From Erythrophleum ivorense (lineage: Eukaryota; Streptophyta; Magnoliopsida; Fabales; Fabaceae): a stretch of 64,000 nt of DNA. This document shows, piece by piece, positions 32,484 through 42,720 of the stretch (positions are counted from its first letter, which is position 1; the number at the start of each line of letters is the position of its first letter). Location of the stretch: the NCBI GenBank assembly GCA_026724425.1, contig JAIUCV010000003.1, forward strand, positions 53,136,477 through 53,200,476. Reading direction: 5' to 3'. A model generated the notes under the pieces. The model ran no database searches, had not been told where the DNA came from, and saw only the letters and a list, made by a program, of their open reading frames with translations. Both the position numbers and the translations under genes were made by a program.

Positions 32484-34571
32484 ATGATGAGGTTGCTATT
32501 ATCAATTTTCTTCCTCTTGATTATTCCCCATGCATCTTCCTTATCCTTTAACTTCCCTAGTTTCGGTGCCAATGAAAAAAACATATCATTTGAGAAATCA
32601 GCTCACCCTGCACCACCATCCATCCAGTTAGTAAGCAATGAGCAGGACCTAAACCAGACTGAGAGTCTCGGTCGAGCCACATATCACAAACCGATGCAAC
32701 TGTGGGACAAAGCCACCGGGAAACTCACGGACTTCAGCACCCATTTTACCTTTGTGATTAGTTCAAAGAACAGTGTGTATGGAGATGGGATGGCCTTCTT
32801 CTTAGCCCCTAATGGTTCAAAGCTTCCCGATGTCCCAAGAGTAGGAGGAGGTGGTCTGGGTATGGTTATTGGCAACTGGCCATTCAATTCAACAGACAAT
32901 CCCTTTGTCGCTGTGGAGTTTGATATCTATTCGAATGAGTGGGATCCTCCGAAGGAACACGTGGGTGTTAATATCAATTCTATTATGTCTGTTAATACTA
33001 CGACATGGCATGCTGATATCAAAGGAGGGAGAACCAATGAGGCTTTCATCAGTTACAGTTCAAATACGCAAAATTTAAGTATTTCGTTCACTGGTTTTGT
33101 TAATAACATCACTGTACAGCAACATCTTCATGAAATAGTTGATCTGAGAAAGTATCTGCCTGAATGGGTTACTTTTGGCTTCTCAGCTGCCACGGGATTG
33201 GCATTTGCAATGCATAAGATCAATTCATGGAATTTCACATCAAAGGAGTTGGCAGATATGGATATCAGTCCAAATTGGAGCCCGAGCCCGAGCTCCAGTC
33301 CGAGTCCGAGTCCGAGCTTGAGCCAGAGGAGTAGAAATACCACGACAGGACTTGCAGTGGGATTGGGGGTTGGGGGATTTGTTTTAATTTGCGGGTTGGG
33401 TTTGGTATTGTTAGTCTTGTGGAAGAAGAAAACGGAAATGGAAAATGATGATCATGAGTTTGATGAACACATGAGTGAGGATTTTGAAAGAGGAACAGGA
33501 CCCAAGAAATACTCATACGCTGAACTAGCAAGTGCTGCAAATCATTTCAAAGATGAGCAGAAGCTAGGACAAGGAGGATTTGGGGCTGTTTACAGAGGTT
33601 TTCTCAAAGATTCAAACTCCTATGTTGCCATAAAGAAAGTATCAGAAGGTTCTAAACAAGGGATGAAGGAGTTTGCTTCAGAAGTAAGAATTATCAGTCA
33701 ATTAAGGCATCGAAACTTGGTGCAACTAATCGGTTGGTGTCACGAAAGGAAAGAACTATTGCTAGTTTATGAGTACATGCCAAATGGAAGTTTAGATTTT
33801 CATCTCTTCAAGGACCAAAGGTTACTGACATGGTCAATAAGATTTAGAATAGCTCAAGGCTTGGCCTCTGCGTTGCTGTACCTGCATGAAGAATGGGAAC
33901 AATGCGTGGTTCACAGAGACATAAAACCAAGCAACATCATGCTAGACTCAAACTTCAATGCAAAACTCGGAGATTTCGGGTTAGCGAGGCTCGTAGACCA
34001 TGCAAAAGGTGCACAAACTACAGCTTTGGCTGGGACTATAGGCTACATGGCTCCTGAATGTGTTATCACTGGTAGGGCTAGTAAGGAATCAGATGTGTAC
34101 AGTTTTGGAGTTGTTGCTTTGGAGATAGCTTGTGGAAGAAAATCCATCAATCTCGACGCTCCAGAAAATGAAATAAACATAGTGAATTGGGTATGGGATC
34201 TCTATGGAAGTGGGAGAATTCTTGAAGCAGTTGATCTAAGACTACATGGAGATTTTGACCAGGATCAAATCAAATGCTTGATGATTGTTGGGCTTTGGTG
34301 TGCTCATCCTTACCGTAATCATAGGCCTTCAATAAGGCAAGCAATTCACGTGCTTAGCTTTGAAGCTTCATTTCCAAGTCTTCCATCAAGTTATCCTATA
34401 CCACCATGTCATGAACTTCCGGTGATGCAATTATCTTTAACTCCACCCAGCACCAATGCTTCAGAAGTAAGTCAAAACCAGAACATAAGCTCTAGTTCCA
34501 ACACAAACTTCTCTGGATTCACTAAAACTTCTCATGATGTTTCACCTTCCCCGTCACATTTGTACAGTTAA
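32484..34571 (+). CDS. L-type lectin-domain receptor kinase, clade IX-like (gene 1)
   Basis: Intronless 695-residue plasma-membrane receptor kinase. Signal peptide about 1-20; legume-lectin domain about 20-255, with GDGMAFFLAP (100-109) holding the loop-A Asp and VAVEFDIYSN...H (142-159) matching the metal-binding loop; a Ser/Pro stalk (261-282); one membrane helix (about 288-313); and a Ser/Thr kinase (about 355-630). Kinase landmarks: glycine loop GQGGFG (362-367), Lys384 in VAIKK, Glu400, HRDIKPSN (477-484, RD class), DFG (497-499), APE (523-525). The tail is Ser/Thr/Asn-rich. N-glycosylation sequons are frequent in the ectodomain. In the family, Arabidopsis LecRK-IX members act in defence and cell death; the ligand here is unknown. 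The first of two adjacent Met codons is used as start. It is the sister of the gene at 38,410 in a tandem duplication. It has Leu where the sister and most relatives have Pro in AVDPRL. Confidence 0.97.
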   Translation: MMRLLLSIFFLLIIPHASSLSFNFPSFGANEKNISFEKSAHPAPPSIQLVSNEQDLNQTESLGRATYHKPMQLWDKATGKLTDFSTHFTFVISSKNSVYGDGMAFFLAPNGSKLPDVPRVGGGGLGMVIGNWPFNSTDNPFVAVEFDIYSNEWDPPKEHVGVNINSIMSVNTTTWHADIKGGRTNEAFISYSSNTQNLSISFTGFVNNITVQQHLHEIVDLRKYLPEWVTFGFSAATGLAFAMHKINSWNFTSKELADMDISPNWSPSPSSSPSPSPSLSQRSRNTTTGLAVGLGVGGFVLICGLGLVLLVLWKKKTEMENDDHEFDEHMSEDFERGTGPKKYSYAELASAANHFKDEQKLGQGGFGAVYRGFLKDSNSYVAIKKVSEGSKQGMKEFASEVRIISQLRHRNLVQLIGWCHERKELLLVYEYMPNGSLDFHLFKDQRLLTWSIRFRIAQGLASALLYLHEEWEQCVVHRDIKPSNIMLDSNFNAKLGDFGLARLVDHAKGAQTTALAGTIGYMAPECVITGRASKESDVYSFGVVALEIACGRKSINLDAPENEINIVNWVWDLYGSGRILEAVDLRLHGDFDQDQIKCLMIVGLWCAHPYRNHRPSIRQAIHVLSFEASFPSLPSSYPIPPCHELPVMQLSLTPPSTNASEVSQNQNISSSSNTNFSGFTKTSHDVSPSPSHLYS

Positions 34572-34657
34572 TTCTCACATTTGTAAATTGGTGCATATTG
34601 TATACATTCCAAATATATTATTCACACTTCCTGGATGTAAGTTATAGTAATCTAAAA

Positions 34658-34663
34658 AATAAA
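34658..34663 (+). terminator. Candidate polyadenylation signal, gene 1
   Basis: AATAAA 87 bases after the stop codon. The equivalent position is conserved in the sister gene. Plant poly(A) signals are loose, so this is only a candidate. Confidence 0.4.
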
Positions 34664-34699
34664 ATATAAAGTTATGAACAGCTAAATTAAGATTTTTGT

Positions 34700-35890
34700 T
34701 GGATTTTCACCTAAAGAATCTAATCTGTTGCTTGAAACAATTGTGATGTAGTCCGAACTTGTATTGAACAGGGATTCCTGACATTTTGTACCAAGTATAA
34801 GCAAAGAAAGAAAAGTTCATGCTCTTCAAGAAATTTAGTTTCTTGGGCAATGGTGTTCTCCTTTTCCATTTGGGAAAAAAATAAAATTTTATCGTAGTCT
34901 GATTCATATGTACTCATTCCCCTTGAGATTCCTAGGTGGTCGAAGTAATTGTCTCTGTTTTGAACGCCTTGTAAATTTTAATATCTGCTATTAAAATTCA
35001 CTTTCATGGTGGCTAAGACTTGTGACAGACATTTGTTAGGTCAAGTCTTAAGAGTATTTAATGTGTTGGAGATAAACTCAACTTTTTTCGAATGACTCTG
35101 TGTTATAACATGTTAGAAAGATTATAAATTGAATATTTTATTAATGACTAGTGGAGTCCTCCATGTTAATGTGTGTGTGTGCTAGCTTAACAATGTTTTA
35201 ACAACCTAAAGAGAAAATTTTGTTTTAAGTTCCACGCACAAAAACATCGATTTCATGAATATTTCTTTAAGTATGAAATTATACCCAATGCTAGCAATTT
35301 ATGTCCCCAAGCTTTGAAGTTCCATTAAAGTTTCTCCATCCTTTATGTTTTGCGTTATTATCTTTGAAAACAAAATGGCTATACTAGTTCTTCTGCAGCA
35401 CTTATATACACTCATTGAGCCATCTCAAAGTAAAATAAGAATCATCAGTAAATTAATAAATTATAAACCAACCCCTTATTCTGAACGACATTTGTAATGA
35501 GAGAAATTCGAAATCATAGGTTAAAAAAAAAAAAACTTCGAAGGATATGAATTTGTTGTTGGACCAGATTGTGTGCAAAAGAGTATAGACTGAAGCAAGA
35601 ATAGCAGGGGTCATCTCTAAAAAAGTCATCTTTTCTGTATTTCTTTTTTTTTTTCTCAGGTTGAGCTTCTCTCTATAGCCTTGTTCAAATGTTTCCCCGT
35701 TCTTCTGTTTTGTAAATTCAATATTTTCCACTTACAAGAAAGGAAATTAATATATTTTTACATGTTCATTGCCAACAAGAAAAGGACAAAATACAATTTA
35801 TTTGCACCTCTATTTCATTTTATGTACACCAACTTGGAAACTGTCAATTAACTTCTTTTTATTATACATGGAGTAAGAAAAAGAAAATTT
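34700..35890. repeat. Tandem segmental duplication, unit 1, downstream part
   Basis: Aligns with about 40,590-41,870 downstream of the sister gene. Shared words include CTAGCAATTTATGTCCCCAA, GCTTTGAAGTTCCATTAAAG and TGGCTATACTAGTTCTTCTG. Contains no gene. Confidence 0.75.
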
Positions 35891-36554
35891 TCATGTTAAT
35901 TTTAATATTATAACTTCAAAATTTTTAATATTCATGTTATAGTTTCATTTTTTTTTCAATCAAGTTTTCTCATCATTGTTTAGGGATATTAAATACCTGA
36001 AGTGATTTCAGAAGGGGCCTGAGGTCAAAATCTTTAATACACAAATACCAAGCAAAAGGAAGACCAAAATTAGAAACTTTCCTAATGTTGTTGCATTCAA
36101 CTCAATATGGATTGTGCATTGAATACTTATAAACTAACGATATGAAAATCAATAATCCTCTCAGAACAGGGAAGAATGTTGGGCTAATAAGAAAGTACTG
36201 AGATTATTTCTTCTCGTGATCATGTTGGAAAGCAGGGCTGTCAAAACACATATATGGTTGAGTATGTTAGCTATGATGATTGAATTTGACTCACATGCTG
36301 AAGATAAATATTGTAAATATGAACGTAATTTATTTTGAAAATACATTACCTTCTCTCAGAAATTATCCCTTATCCTCTGTTACCAAACAAGGTAAAGGAA
36401 AAGGAATTAGATTTCAGAAAAGTCAAACACACCTCAAATAATATGAATGATTATGTGGCTAAATGTGATTGTCATAAATATAAGTGCTTATCATCCGATA
36501 TGATTTTCCTTCGAGTCGACATTTCCCTCGTCCTAATTATATTGACCAATTACT
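35891..36554. other. Spacer between duplication units
   Basis: AT-rich, no gene seen. I find no counterpart in the other unit. Confidence 0.4.
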
Positions 36555-38040
36555 CTCCGCATACCTGTATTGATGCCTACAATGATTGACCAACCTTCTC
36601 TCAAAGAACTTGGTTGTTAAATCACCTATTGCAATTTATGTATAGCTTTTTGTTGATTCTTAACTTTTCCAGGTGCGTAATGTTTGCAATTTGACAAATT
36701 AAAATGGGGATGGTACCAACAAGCATTTAATTAAAAAACTCAGTTTCAAGCAAATTGTTTTGGCTTGAACTTAAGAAAATTTCTCATACATTGAAATGGT
36801 CAGACACATGGACCTCCTTCATTACAATTTTGATTTGGCTATTACCTTAAACTCAAACAAGTGCAAAACTGAAGTTGATAAGACTTTGCATTTAGGCTAA
36901 GACCCAGAAAGTCAAACCCAGGCTTCTATCCAGCTCTCCTTTTCCTTTAATTACTCACCTGCACCGCTCCATCATCCTTCAATAACCAAGGTTTAAAAGC
37001 TCTTGCCAAATATCCAAATCTCAAGGAATCGAGATCAGAATCTTTGAAGCATCAATACTTTAATCACAAAGTTATACTGCATTTAATACGTATTTTATTA
37101 GATTGGATGCATCACTTCAAATCACAATTGGACGTCACATATGTTATCGTGTCAGAGTGTCCGAATTGTGCTGTGTTTTGTCCCGGTTATCCATGCTTCT
37201 GAGATGAAAATAATATTTACAGTGTTGGTCATTTCTCTACTGAGTTATCCTTTAGTAATTTCTCACAATTTGGAAATGGGACGGCATTCTTCCCTGCAGA
37301 CCCCGAATTCTCTTTTCCTGAGATGAAACAATAATAGAAGAGGGACGAAGTTGTTAAGAGGGTTCTCTTCAGATTCTACAAAATTAAAACCTTAGCTTTG
37401 ATCTCAACAAATTTGCTGTGAGAAATCGGAACCCATGAAAATACTAATTGGCAATTGGGATTTGAATTAGATTACAGACCACACTTAAGGAGGAGTAGCA
37501 GTATCAAACAACGACCTCATTAGTTTATGCACTCTAACTCTGCTTTATGTATTTTCTTGGCTTCCAGCTTCATTGCATAACCTCTGAAAAATGGTCTAGT
37601 CTATTATCTGGTTTTAAGATTTATTTCTATTTGCTTAGTGCTGACAAAGATGGAAACATAAGAAAACTTTCTGTTTCTACGATAGAGCTAAGTTTCTAGA
37701 GATTTTTATATATAAAAATCAGTTTTGCTAGTATTGATTTAGAAGGACTAGATATTCAGGTTATTCAGTTCAATTTGAGCTTCATTTTGAATTAACATTG
37801 TTGAATCATTTAATCCCCTCAGACAAATATTACTAAAGACGAATCCTTATTTATAAAACTACCACGAAATTTTGTGGTATGCTCAGTTGAGGAACTTAGT
37901 TTACTGAATGGCTCTACACATGAGAAGAAAACAGACTCTTCCGTTTTTGAATTCATACATAATTAAAAAGGATTTAAAAAAACAAAAAACCTAAGGCGGC
38001 AACTGTGAATGCAAGCAAATTGACATTCCTAATGGGGCCA
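36555..38040. repeat. Tandem segmental duplication, unit 2, upstream part
   Basis: Collinear with 28,295-31,749 but without its insertions. At about 37,200-37,325 one frame reads NNIYSVGHFSTELSFSNF and then GNGTAFFPADPEFSFPE, loosely like the lectin segment that reads THFTFVIS...GDGMAFFLAP in the intact genes. It may be an old lectin-domain relic, but this is weak. Confidence 0.65.
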
Positions 38041-38055
38041 ATTACACAAGCAAAT

Positions 38056-38200
38056 TCTTAGCATTATCTTGTAGAATCGTTGGCCTTAAAATGGCGGAAT
38101 TTACGATTAAAACAAAAGCTAGTGGCTCAAGTACTTCTTTCTGGAAAGCAAAGACAGGAAGAAACCTAAGAAGCACCGATACATGTATGTCTCGTTTTTG
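38056..38200 (+). promoter_or_regulatory. Upstream block shared with the LecRK genes (copy 3)
   Basis: The copy most like 1-210, including AAAGCTAGTGGCTCAAGTAC. It ends about 210 bases before the start codon at 38,410, close enough to lie within a normal promoter. Confidence 0.5.
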
Positions 38201-38409
38201 GTGTATTGATGCTTCCTAGGGAGAAACAGTAAACATTAGGATGTTAAAGACGGAGAAATTTAGTACTTAAGACAGGGAGTCATAGTAAACACTGACAGGC
38301 TAAGAAAAAACACTTCGAAGTTTCTTGATTTCTTCAACTCCATAAACATCTCCCCCTGAAAGCTTGAGCAGAATATGTTTCTTAGCCAAATCAGAATTTT
38401 AATTTTCTG

Positions 38410-40473
38410 ATGATGATGTTGCTATTATCAATTTTCTTCCTCTTGATTAGCCCCCTTGTATTTTCCTTTTCCTTTAACTTCCCTAGTTTCAATCCCAATG
38501 ATAAGAACATGTCATATGAGGGTGATGCTTCCCCAGTACCACCATTCATCCAGTTAACAAGAAACCAGCAGGACCAAGCCTTGACAGCCAGTGTTGGCCG
38601 TGCCACGTATCACCAACCAATGCGCCTGTGGGACAAAGCCACTGGGAACCTCACAGACTTCACCACCCATTTTACCTTTGTGATTAGTTCGGAGAACAGC
38701 GTGTATGCAGATGGGATGGCCTTTTTCTTAGCCCCTGCTGGTTCAGAGCTTCCCAATGTCACAAAAGGAGGTGCCATGGGTCTGGCTCTTGATGCCCAGC
38801 CATTAAATTCAACAGAGAATCCGTTTGTTGCCGTGGAGTTCGATATCTTTATGAATGACTGGGATCCTCCGAAGGAACACGTGGGTGTCAATATCAATTC
38901 TATGAGATCTGTTAATAATTTGACGTGGTTTGCTGATATCAATGGAGGGAGAAGCAATGAGGCTTTCATCAGTTACAATTCAAATACACAAAATTTAAGC
39001 ATTTCGTTCACTGGTTTTGTTAATAACATCACTGTACAGCAATATCTTCATGAAATAATTGATCTGAGAAAGTATCTGCCTGAATGGGTTACTTTTGGCT
39101 TCTCAGCTGCCACAGGAAACCTTTCTGCAATACATAAGATCAATTCATGGAATTTCACCTCAAAGCAATTCACAGACCTAGCTCTTAGTCCAAGCCCAAG
39201 ACCAAGCCTGAGCCCAAGCCTGAATCTAAGCCCGAGGAATAGAAATACCACAATAAGACTTGCAGTGGGATTGGGGGTTGGAGGGTTTGTTTTAATTTGT
39301 GGGTTGGGTTTGGTTTTATTAGGCTTGTGGAAGAAGAAAAAGAAAATGGAAGAGGATGATCATGAGTTTGATAAACACATGAGTGAGGATTTAGAAAGAG
39401 GAGCAGGACCCAAGAAGTACTCATATGCTGAACTAGCAAGTGCTGCAAATTATTTCAAAGATGAGCAAAAGCTAGGACAAGGAGGATTCGGGGCTGTTTA
39501 TAGAGGTTTTCTCAAAGATTCAAACTCCTATGTTGCCATAAAGAAAGTATCAAAGGGTTCTAAACAAGGAATGAAGGAGTTTGCTTCAGAAGTAAGAATT
39601 ATTAGTCAACTAAGGCACCGAAACTTGGTGCAGCTAATCGGTTGGTGTCATGAAAGGAAAGAACTGTTGCTAGTTTATGAGTATATGCCAAATGGAAGTT
39701 TAGATTCTCATCTCTTCAAGAACCAAAGGTTTCTGACATGGTCAGCAAGATTTAAAATAGCTCAAGGCTTGGCTTTTGCATTGCTGTACCTGCACGAAGA
39801 ATGGGAACAATGTGTGGTTCATAGAGACATAAAATCAAGCAACGTCATGCTAGACTCAAACTTCAATGCAAAACTTGGAGATTTCGGATTAGCGAGGCTT
39901 GTAGACCATGCAAAAGGTGCACAAACTACAGCTTTGGCTGGGACTATGGGCTATATGGCTCCTGAATGTGTTATTACTGGTAGGGCTAGTAAGGAATCAG
40001 ATGTGTACAGTTTTGGAGTTGTTGCTTTGGAGATAGCTTGTGGAAGAAAACCCATCAACCCCAAGGCTCTAGAAAATGAAATAAACATAGTGAATTGGGC
40101 ATGGGGACTCTATGGAAGTGGGAGAATTCTTGAAGCAGTTGATCCAAGACTACATGGAGATTTTGACCCGGATCAAATCAAATGCTTAATGATTGTTGGG
40201 CTTTGGTGTACTCATCCTGACCATAATCACAGGCCTTCAATAAGACAAGCAATTCATGTGCTTAGCTTTGAAGCTTCATTTCCAACTCTTCCATCAACTT
40301 ATCCTATACCAACGTATCATGAACTTCCAGTGAGGTTATCATCTTCAGCTCCATCTAACACCAATGCTTCAGAGGTAAGTCAAAACCAGAACATAAGCTT
40401 TAGTTTGAACGCAAACTACTCTGGTTTCACTACAACTTCTGATGATATTTCACCTTCTAAGTCACTTTTGTAA
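38410..40473 (+). CDS. L-type lectin-domain receptor kinase, clade IX-like (gene 2)
   Basis: Intronless 687-residue receptor kinase, very similar to the product at 32,484. Signal peptide about 1-20; legume-lectin domain about 20-253 (ADGMAFFLAP at 100-109, with Ala for the usual Gly before the loop-A Asp; VEFD at 142-145 with Asn149, Asp152 and His157 of the metal loop); Ser/Pro/Leu stalk 259-275; membrane helix about 283-307; kinase about 347-622. Kinase residues: GQGGFG (356-361), Lys378 in VAIKK, Glu394, HRDIKSSN (471-478), DFG (491-493), APE (517-519). All catalytic residues are present, so an active RD kinase is expected. The Ser/Asn-rich tail is typical of the family. Three Met codons open the frame and the first is used; a hydrophobic run follows at once, supporting it. 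Upstream and downstream sequence is shared with gene 1, so the pair arose by segmental duplication. Confidence 0.97.
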   Translation: MMMLLLSIFFLLISPLVFSFSFNFPSFNPNDKNMSYEGDASPVPPFIQLTRNQQDQALTASVGRATYHQPMRLWDKATGNLTDFTTHFTFVISSENSVYADGMAFFLAPAGSELPNVTKGGAMGLALDAQPLNSTENPFVAVEFDIFMNDWDPPKEHVGVNINSMRSVNNLTWFADINGGRSNEAFISYNSNTQNLSISFTGFVNNITVQQYLHEIIDLRKYLPEWVTFGFSAATGNLSAIHKINSWNFTSKQFTDLALSPSPRPSLSPSLNLSPRNRNTTIRLAVGLGVGGFVLICGLGLVLLGLWKKKKKMEEDDHEFDKHMSEDLERGAGPKKYSYAELASAANYFKDEQKLGQGGFGAVYRGFLKDSNSYVAIKKVSKGSKQGMKEFASEVRIISQLRHRNLVQLIGWCHERKELLLVYEYMPNGSLDSHLFKNQRFLTWSARFKIAQGLAFALLYLHEEWEQCVVHRDIKSSNVMLDSNFNAKLGDFGLARLVDHAKGAQTTALAGTMGYMAPECVITGRASKESDVYSFGVVALEIACGRKPINPKALENEINIVNWAWGLYGSGRILEAVDPRLHGDFDPDQIKCLMIVGLWCTHPDHNHRPSIRQAIHVLSFEASFPTLPSTYPIPTYHELPVRLSSSAPSNTNASEVSQNQNISFSLNANYSGFTTTSDDISPSKSLL

Positions 40474-40574
40474 TCGCGCTATATTTAATTGTGACTGTAA
40501 TAAATTTGTGCATGTTGCATACATTCCAAATGTATTATTCACATTTCTTGGATGTAAGTTACAATAATCTGAAA

Positions 40575-40580
40575 AATAAA
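40575..40580 (+). terminator. Candidate polyadenylation signal, gene 2
   Basis: AATAAA about 100 bases after the stop, in the same context as the one after gene 1. Confidence 0.4.
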
Positions 40581-40589
40581 ATATGAATA

Positions 40590-41870
40590 GTCTCCTCAAG
40601 ATTCCAAAGTGTTGCTAGAAATAATTGTGATATAGTCCAGACCTGATATTTAACAGAGAATCCTAAAATTTTGCACCAAGTATAAGCATAAAAAAAGAAG
40701 CTGGAGCTCTTCAAAAAATTTAGTTTATTGGTTAATGATGTTATCATTTTTCATTTTGGAATAAACCTAAATTTTGTCCTAATCTTGTCCATTCGCACTC
40801 ATTGCACTTGAGATTCTTGAGTGGTGGAAGTAACCATCTCTATTTTGAATCAATAATATAAATATTTTAATTTCTGTTATTAAATTCACTTTCATAGCAC
40901 TTAAGACTTGTGAACACTAAAATAAACACAGGACACAGCATCGACACAAACATGTTGACACGATACAATCTAAAGAGTCCATATGTAATTTTAAGTGTCA
41001 AGTTATTTCTAGTAGAAATATTCAACATGTGTTGAACATAGACACAGCTCCTTTTTTGAAGTGACTATGTCTTATAGCACGAGCCTAAATGTTAAAAATG
41101 GAATATTGTACTGATGATTAATTGAGTCCTCAATTAATGTGTGTGTTAGCTTGACAATGTTTTAACAACCTGAAGAGAATATTGTGATTTAGGTCCACTC
41201 GCAAAACATCCATAAATATTTCCTCAGGTACCAATCTATACCCAAGGCTAGCAATTTATGTCCCCAAGCTTTGAAGTTCCATTAAAGTTTCTCCCTCCTT
41301 TATTTTTTGCATCATTATCTTCAAAAACAAAATGGCTATACTAGTTCTTCTGCAGCGCTTATGTACACTCATTGAGCCATGCCATGGAATCAAGATCTCG
41401 AAGTTAAAAAAGAATCAAATGTAAATTAATGAATTATAAACCAACCCCTTATTCTGATCCATATTTGTAATGAGAGAAATTCAGAATCATAGGTTACAAA
41501 AAAAAAAAAAACTCGGAAGGATGTGAACTTGTTGTTGGACCAGATTGTGTGATATAGAGTATAGACTCAAGCAAGAATAGCAGGGGTAATCTAACAAAAC
41601 CCTCTCTTTTGTATTAATTTCACTTTGCTCGGGTTTAGCTTCTTTCAGTAGCCTTGTTCAAATGTTCCCCTTTTCTTCTGTTTTATAAAATTTAATATTT
41701 TCCACTTCATAAGAAAGGAAATTATTATATTTTTACATGTTCATTGCCAACAAAAGGACAATATACAATTTATTTGCACCTCTATTTTGACTTACGAACA
41801 CCAACTTGGAACCTGTCAATTAACTTCCTTTTTGTTATACATGGAGTAAGAAAAAGAAAATACCATGTTA
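40590..41870. repeat. Tandem segmental duplication, unit 2, downstream part
   Basis: Counterpart of 34,700-35,890. No gene. Includes about 120 bases near 40,910-41,080 (GACACAGCATCGACACAAAC region) not seen in unit 1, so small insertions or deletions exist on both sides. Confidence 0.7.
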
Positions 41871-42029
41871 TCTCCTCCATCCAATAATAGTCACTAAACT
41901 GTTAACTCTGTGCAAGTCACAATCAACTAAGCTTGTTTATAACCTAAACCTTGATGGGGATGGTACTCTGGCTAATTTGTGTATTTACGGGAGAACTTTC
42001 TGACGAACCTAAACATGATGTTGGCATTT

Positions 42030-42235
42030 TACACTATGTTTGGTAAGAGGTTTTTAAAGGGGAGGGGGATTGCTCCCCTCCCCTTGTTTGGCTGGCAAAT
42101 TTTTTAAGGGAGGGAGGGGATTTGTTCCCCTCCCCTTGTTTGGATGAGACAACTTTTGAGGAGGGGAAGGGAGTCTTTCCCCTCTTTTTTTTCTCCAAGC
42201 CTCCCCTCCAAAATTGGAGTCTTTCCCCTCTTTTA
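42030..42235. repeat. G/C-tract repeats, MITE-like
   Basis: Two adjacent units about 52 bases apart share CCCCTCCCCTTGTTTGG (about 42,076 and 42,128). Runs of G precede and runs of C follow, so each unit is a small palindrome. The left edge ACACTATGTTTGG is typical of plant MITE ends. It lies directly before a LecRK kinase fragment. Confidence 0.5.
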
Positions 42236-42304
42236 AGGTATATATTTTCTAGAATTACTTAAGCATGAAAATTTATAAAATAACAAATTAGAAAAATACA
42301 TAGC

Positions 42305-42720
42305 CAACTGTGGGGCTCTGCATTGCCATGCTTTCTTGAAGAATGGGAACAATTTGCCGTTCATAGACATAAAAATATAAAATCTCCAAATTTCATTAAA
42401 CATTTGGAAATTTTAGGTGCAAAAGCTAAGTCCAGATTTGGCTGGGTCTCTGGGCTTCATGGCTGTTGTATAATATTCAATATTGGCGGGGCCAGAAAGG
42501 AGTCAAATTTGTACAGATGTGGGGTTGTTCCTTTGGAGATAGCATCTGCGATAAAACCCATCAATTCCAATGGCCCGGAAAATGGAATTAATAGAGTGCT
42601 TATGGATGCTCTTTTTGAAGAGGAAGAATTCTTCAAGTAGCTGATGATCCAAAACTAAGGTAGAGATTTTGCCATTTTGACCAGCAGCTAATGATGAAAA
42701 TTTTTTTGCAGCTAATCCAA
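42305..42720 (+). pseudogene. LecRK kinase-domain fragment
   Basis: Only the middle and C-terminal parts of a LecRK kinase remain. Readable pieces: FLEEWEQFAVHRHKNIKS (for LHEEWEQCVVHRDIKS, catalytic Asp lost), GARKESNLYRCGVVPLEIAS (for ASKESDVYSFGVVALEIAC), IKPINSNGPENGINRV, then, after a stop, DDPKL and QQLMM matching the DPRL...QIKCLM segment. No lectin domain is found upstream, where G/C-tract repeats lie instead. It is a third, dead copy of the tandem array. Confidence 0.85.

Noticed and set aside
32684..33540. Antisense and off-frame ORFs within LecRK gene 1
   Set aside because: Shadows of the real gene. Equivalent shadows occur in gene 2, as expected from sequence similarity.
42305..42640. 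A 105-codon open frame as a possible functional short kinase-like protein
   Set aside because: Catalytic Asp of HRD is lost, DFG and APE are absent, and there is no ATP-binding lobe; best read as a pseudogene fragment.
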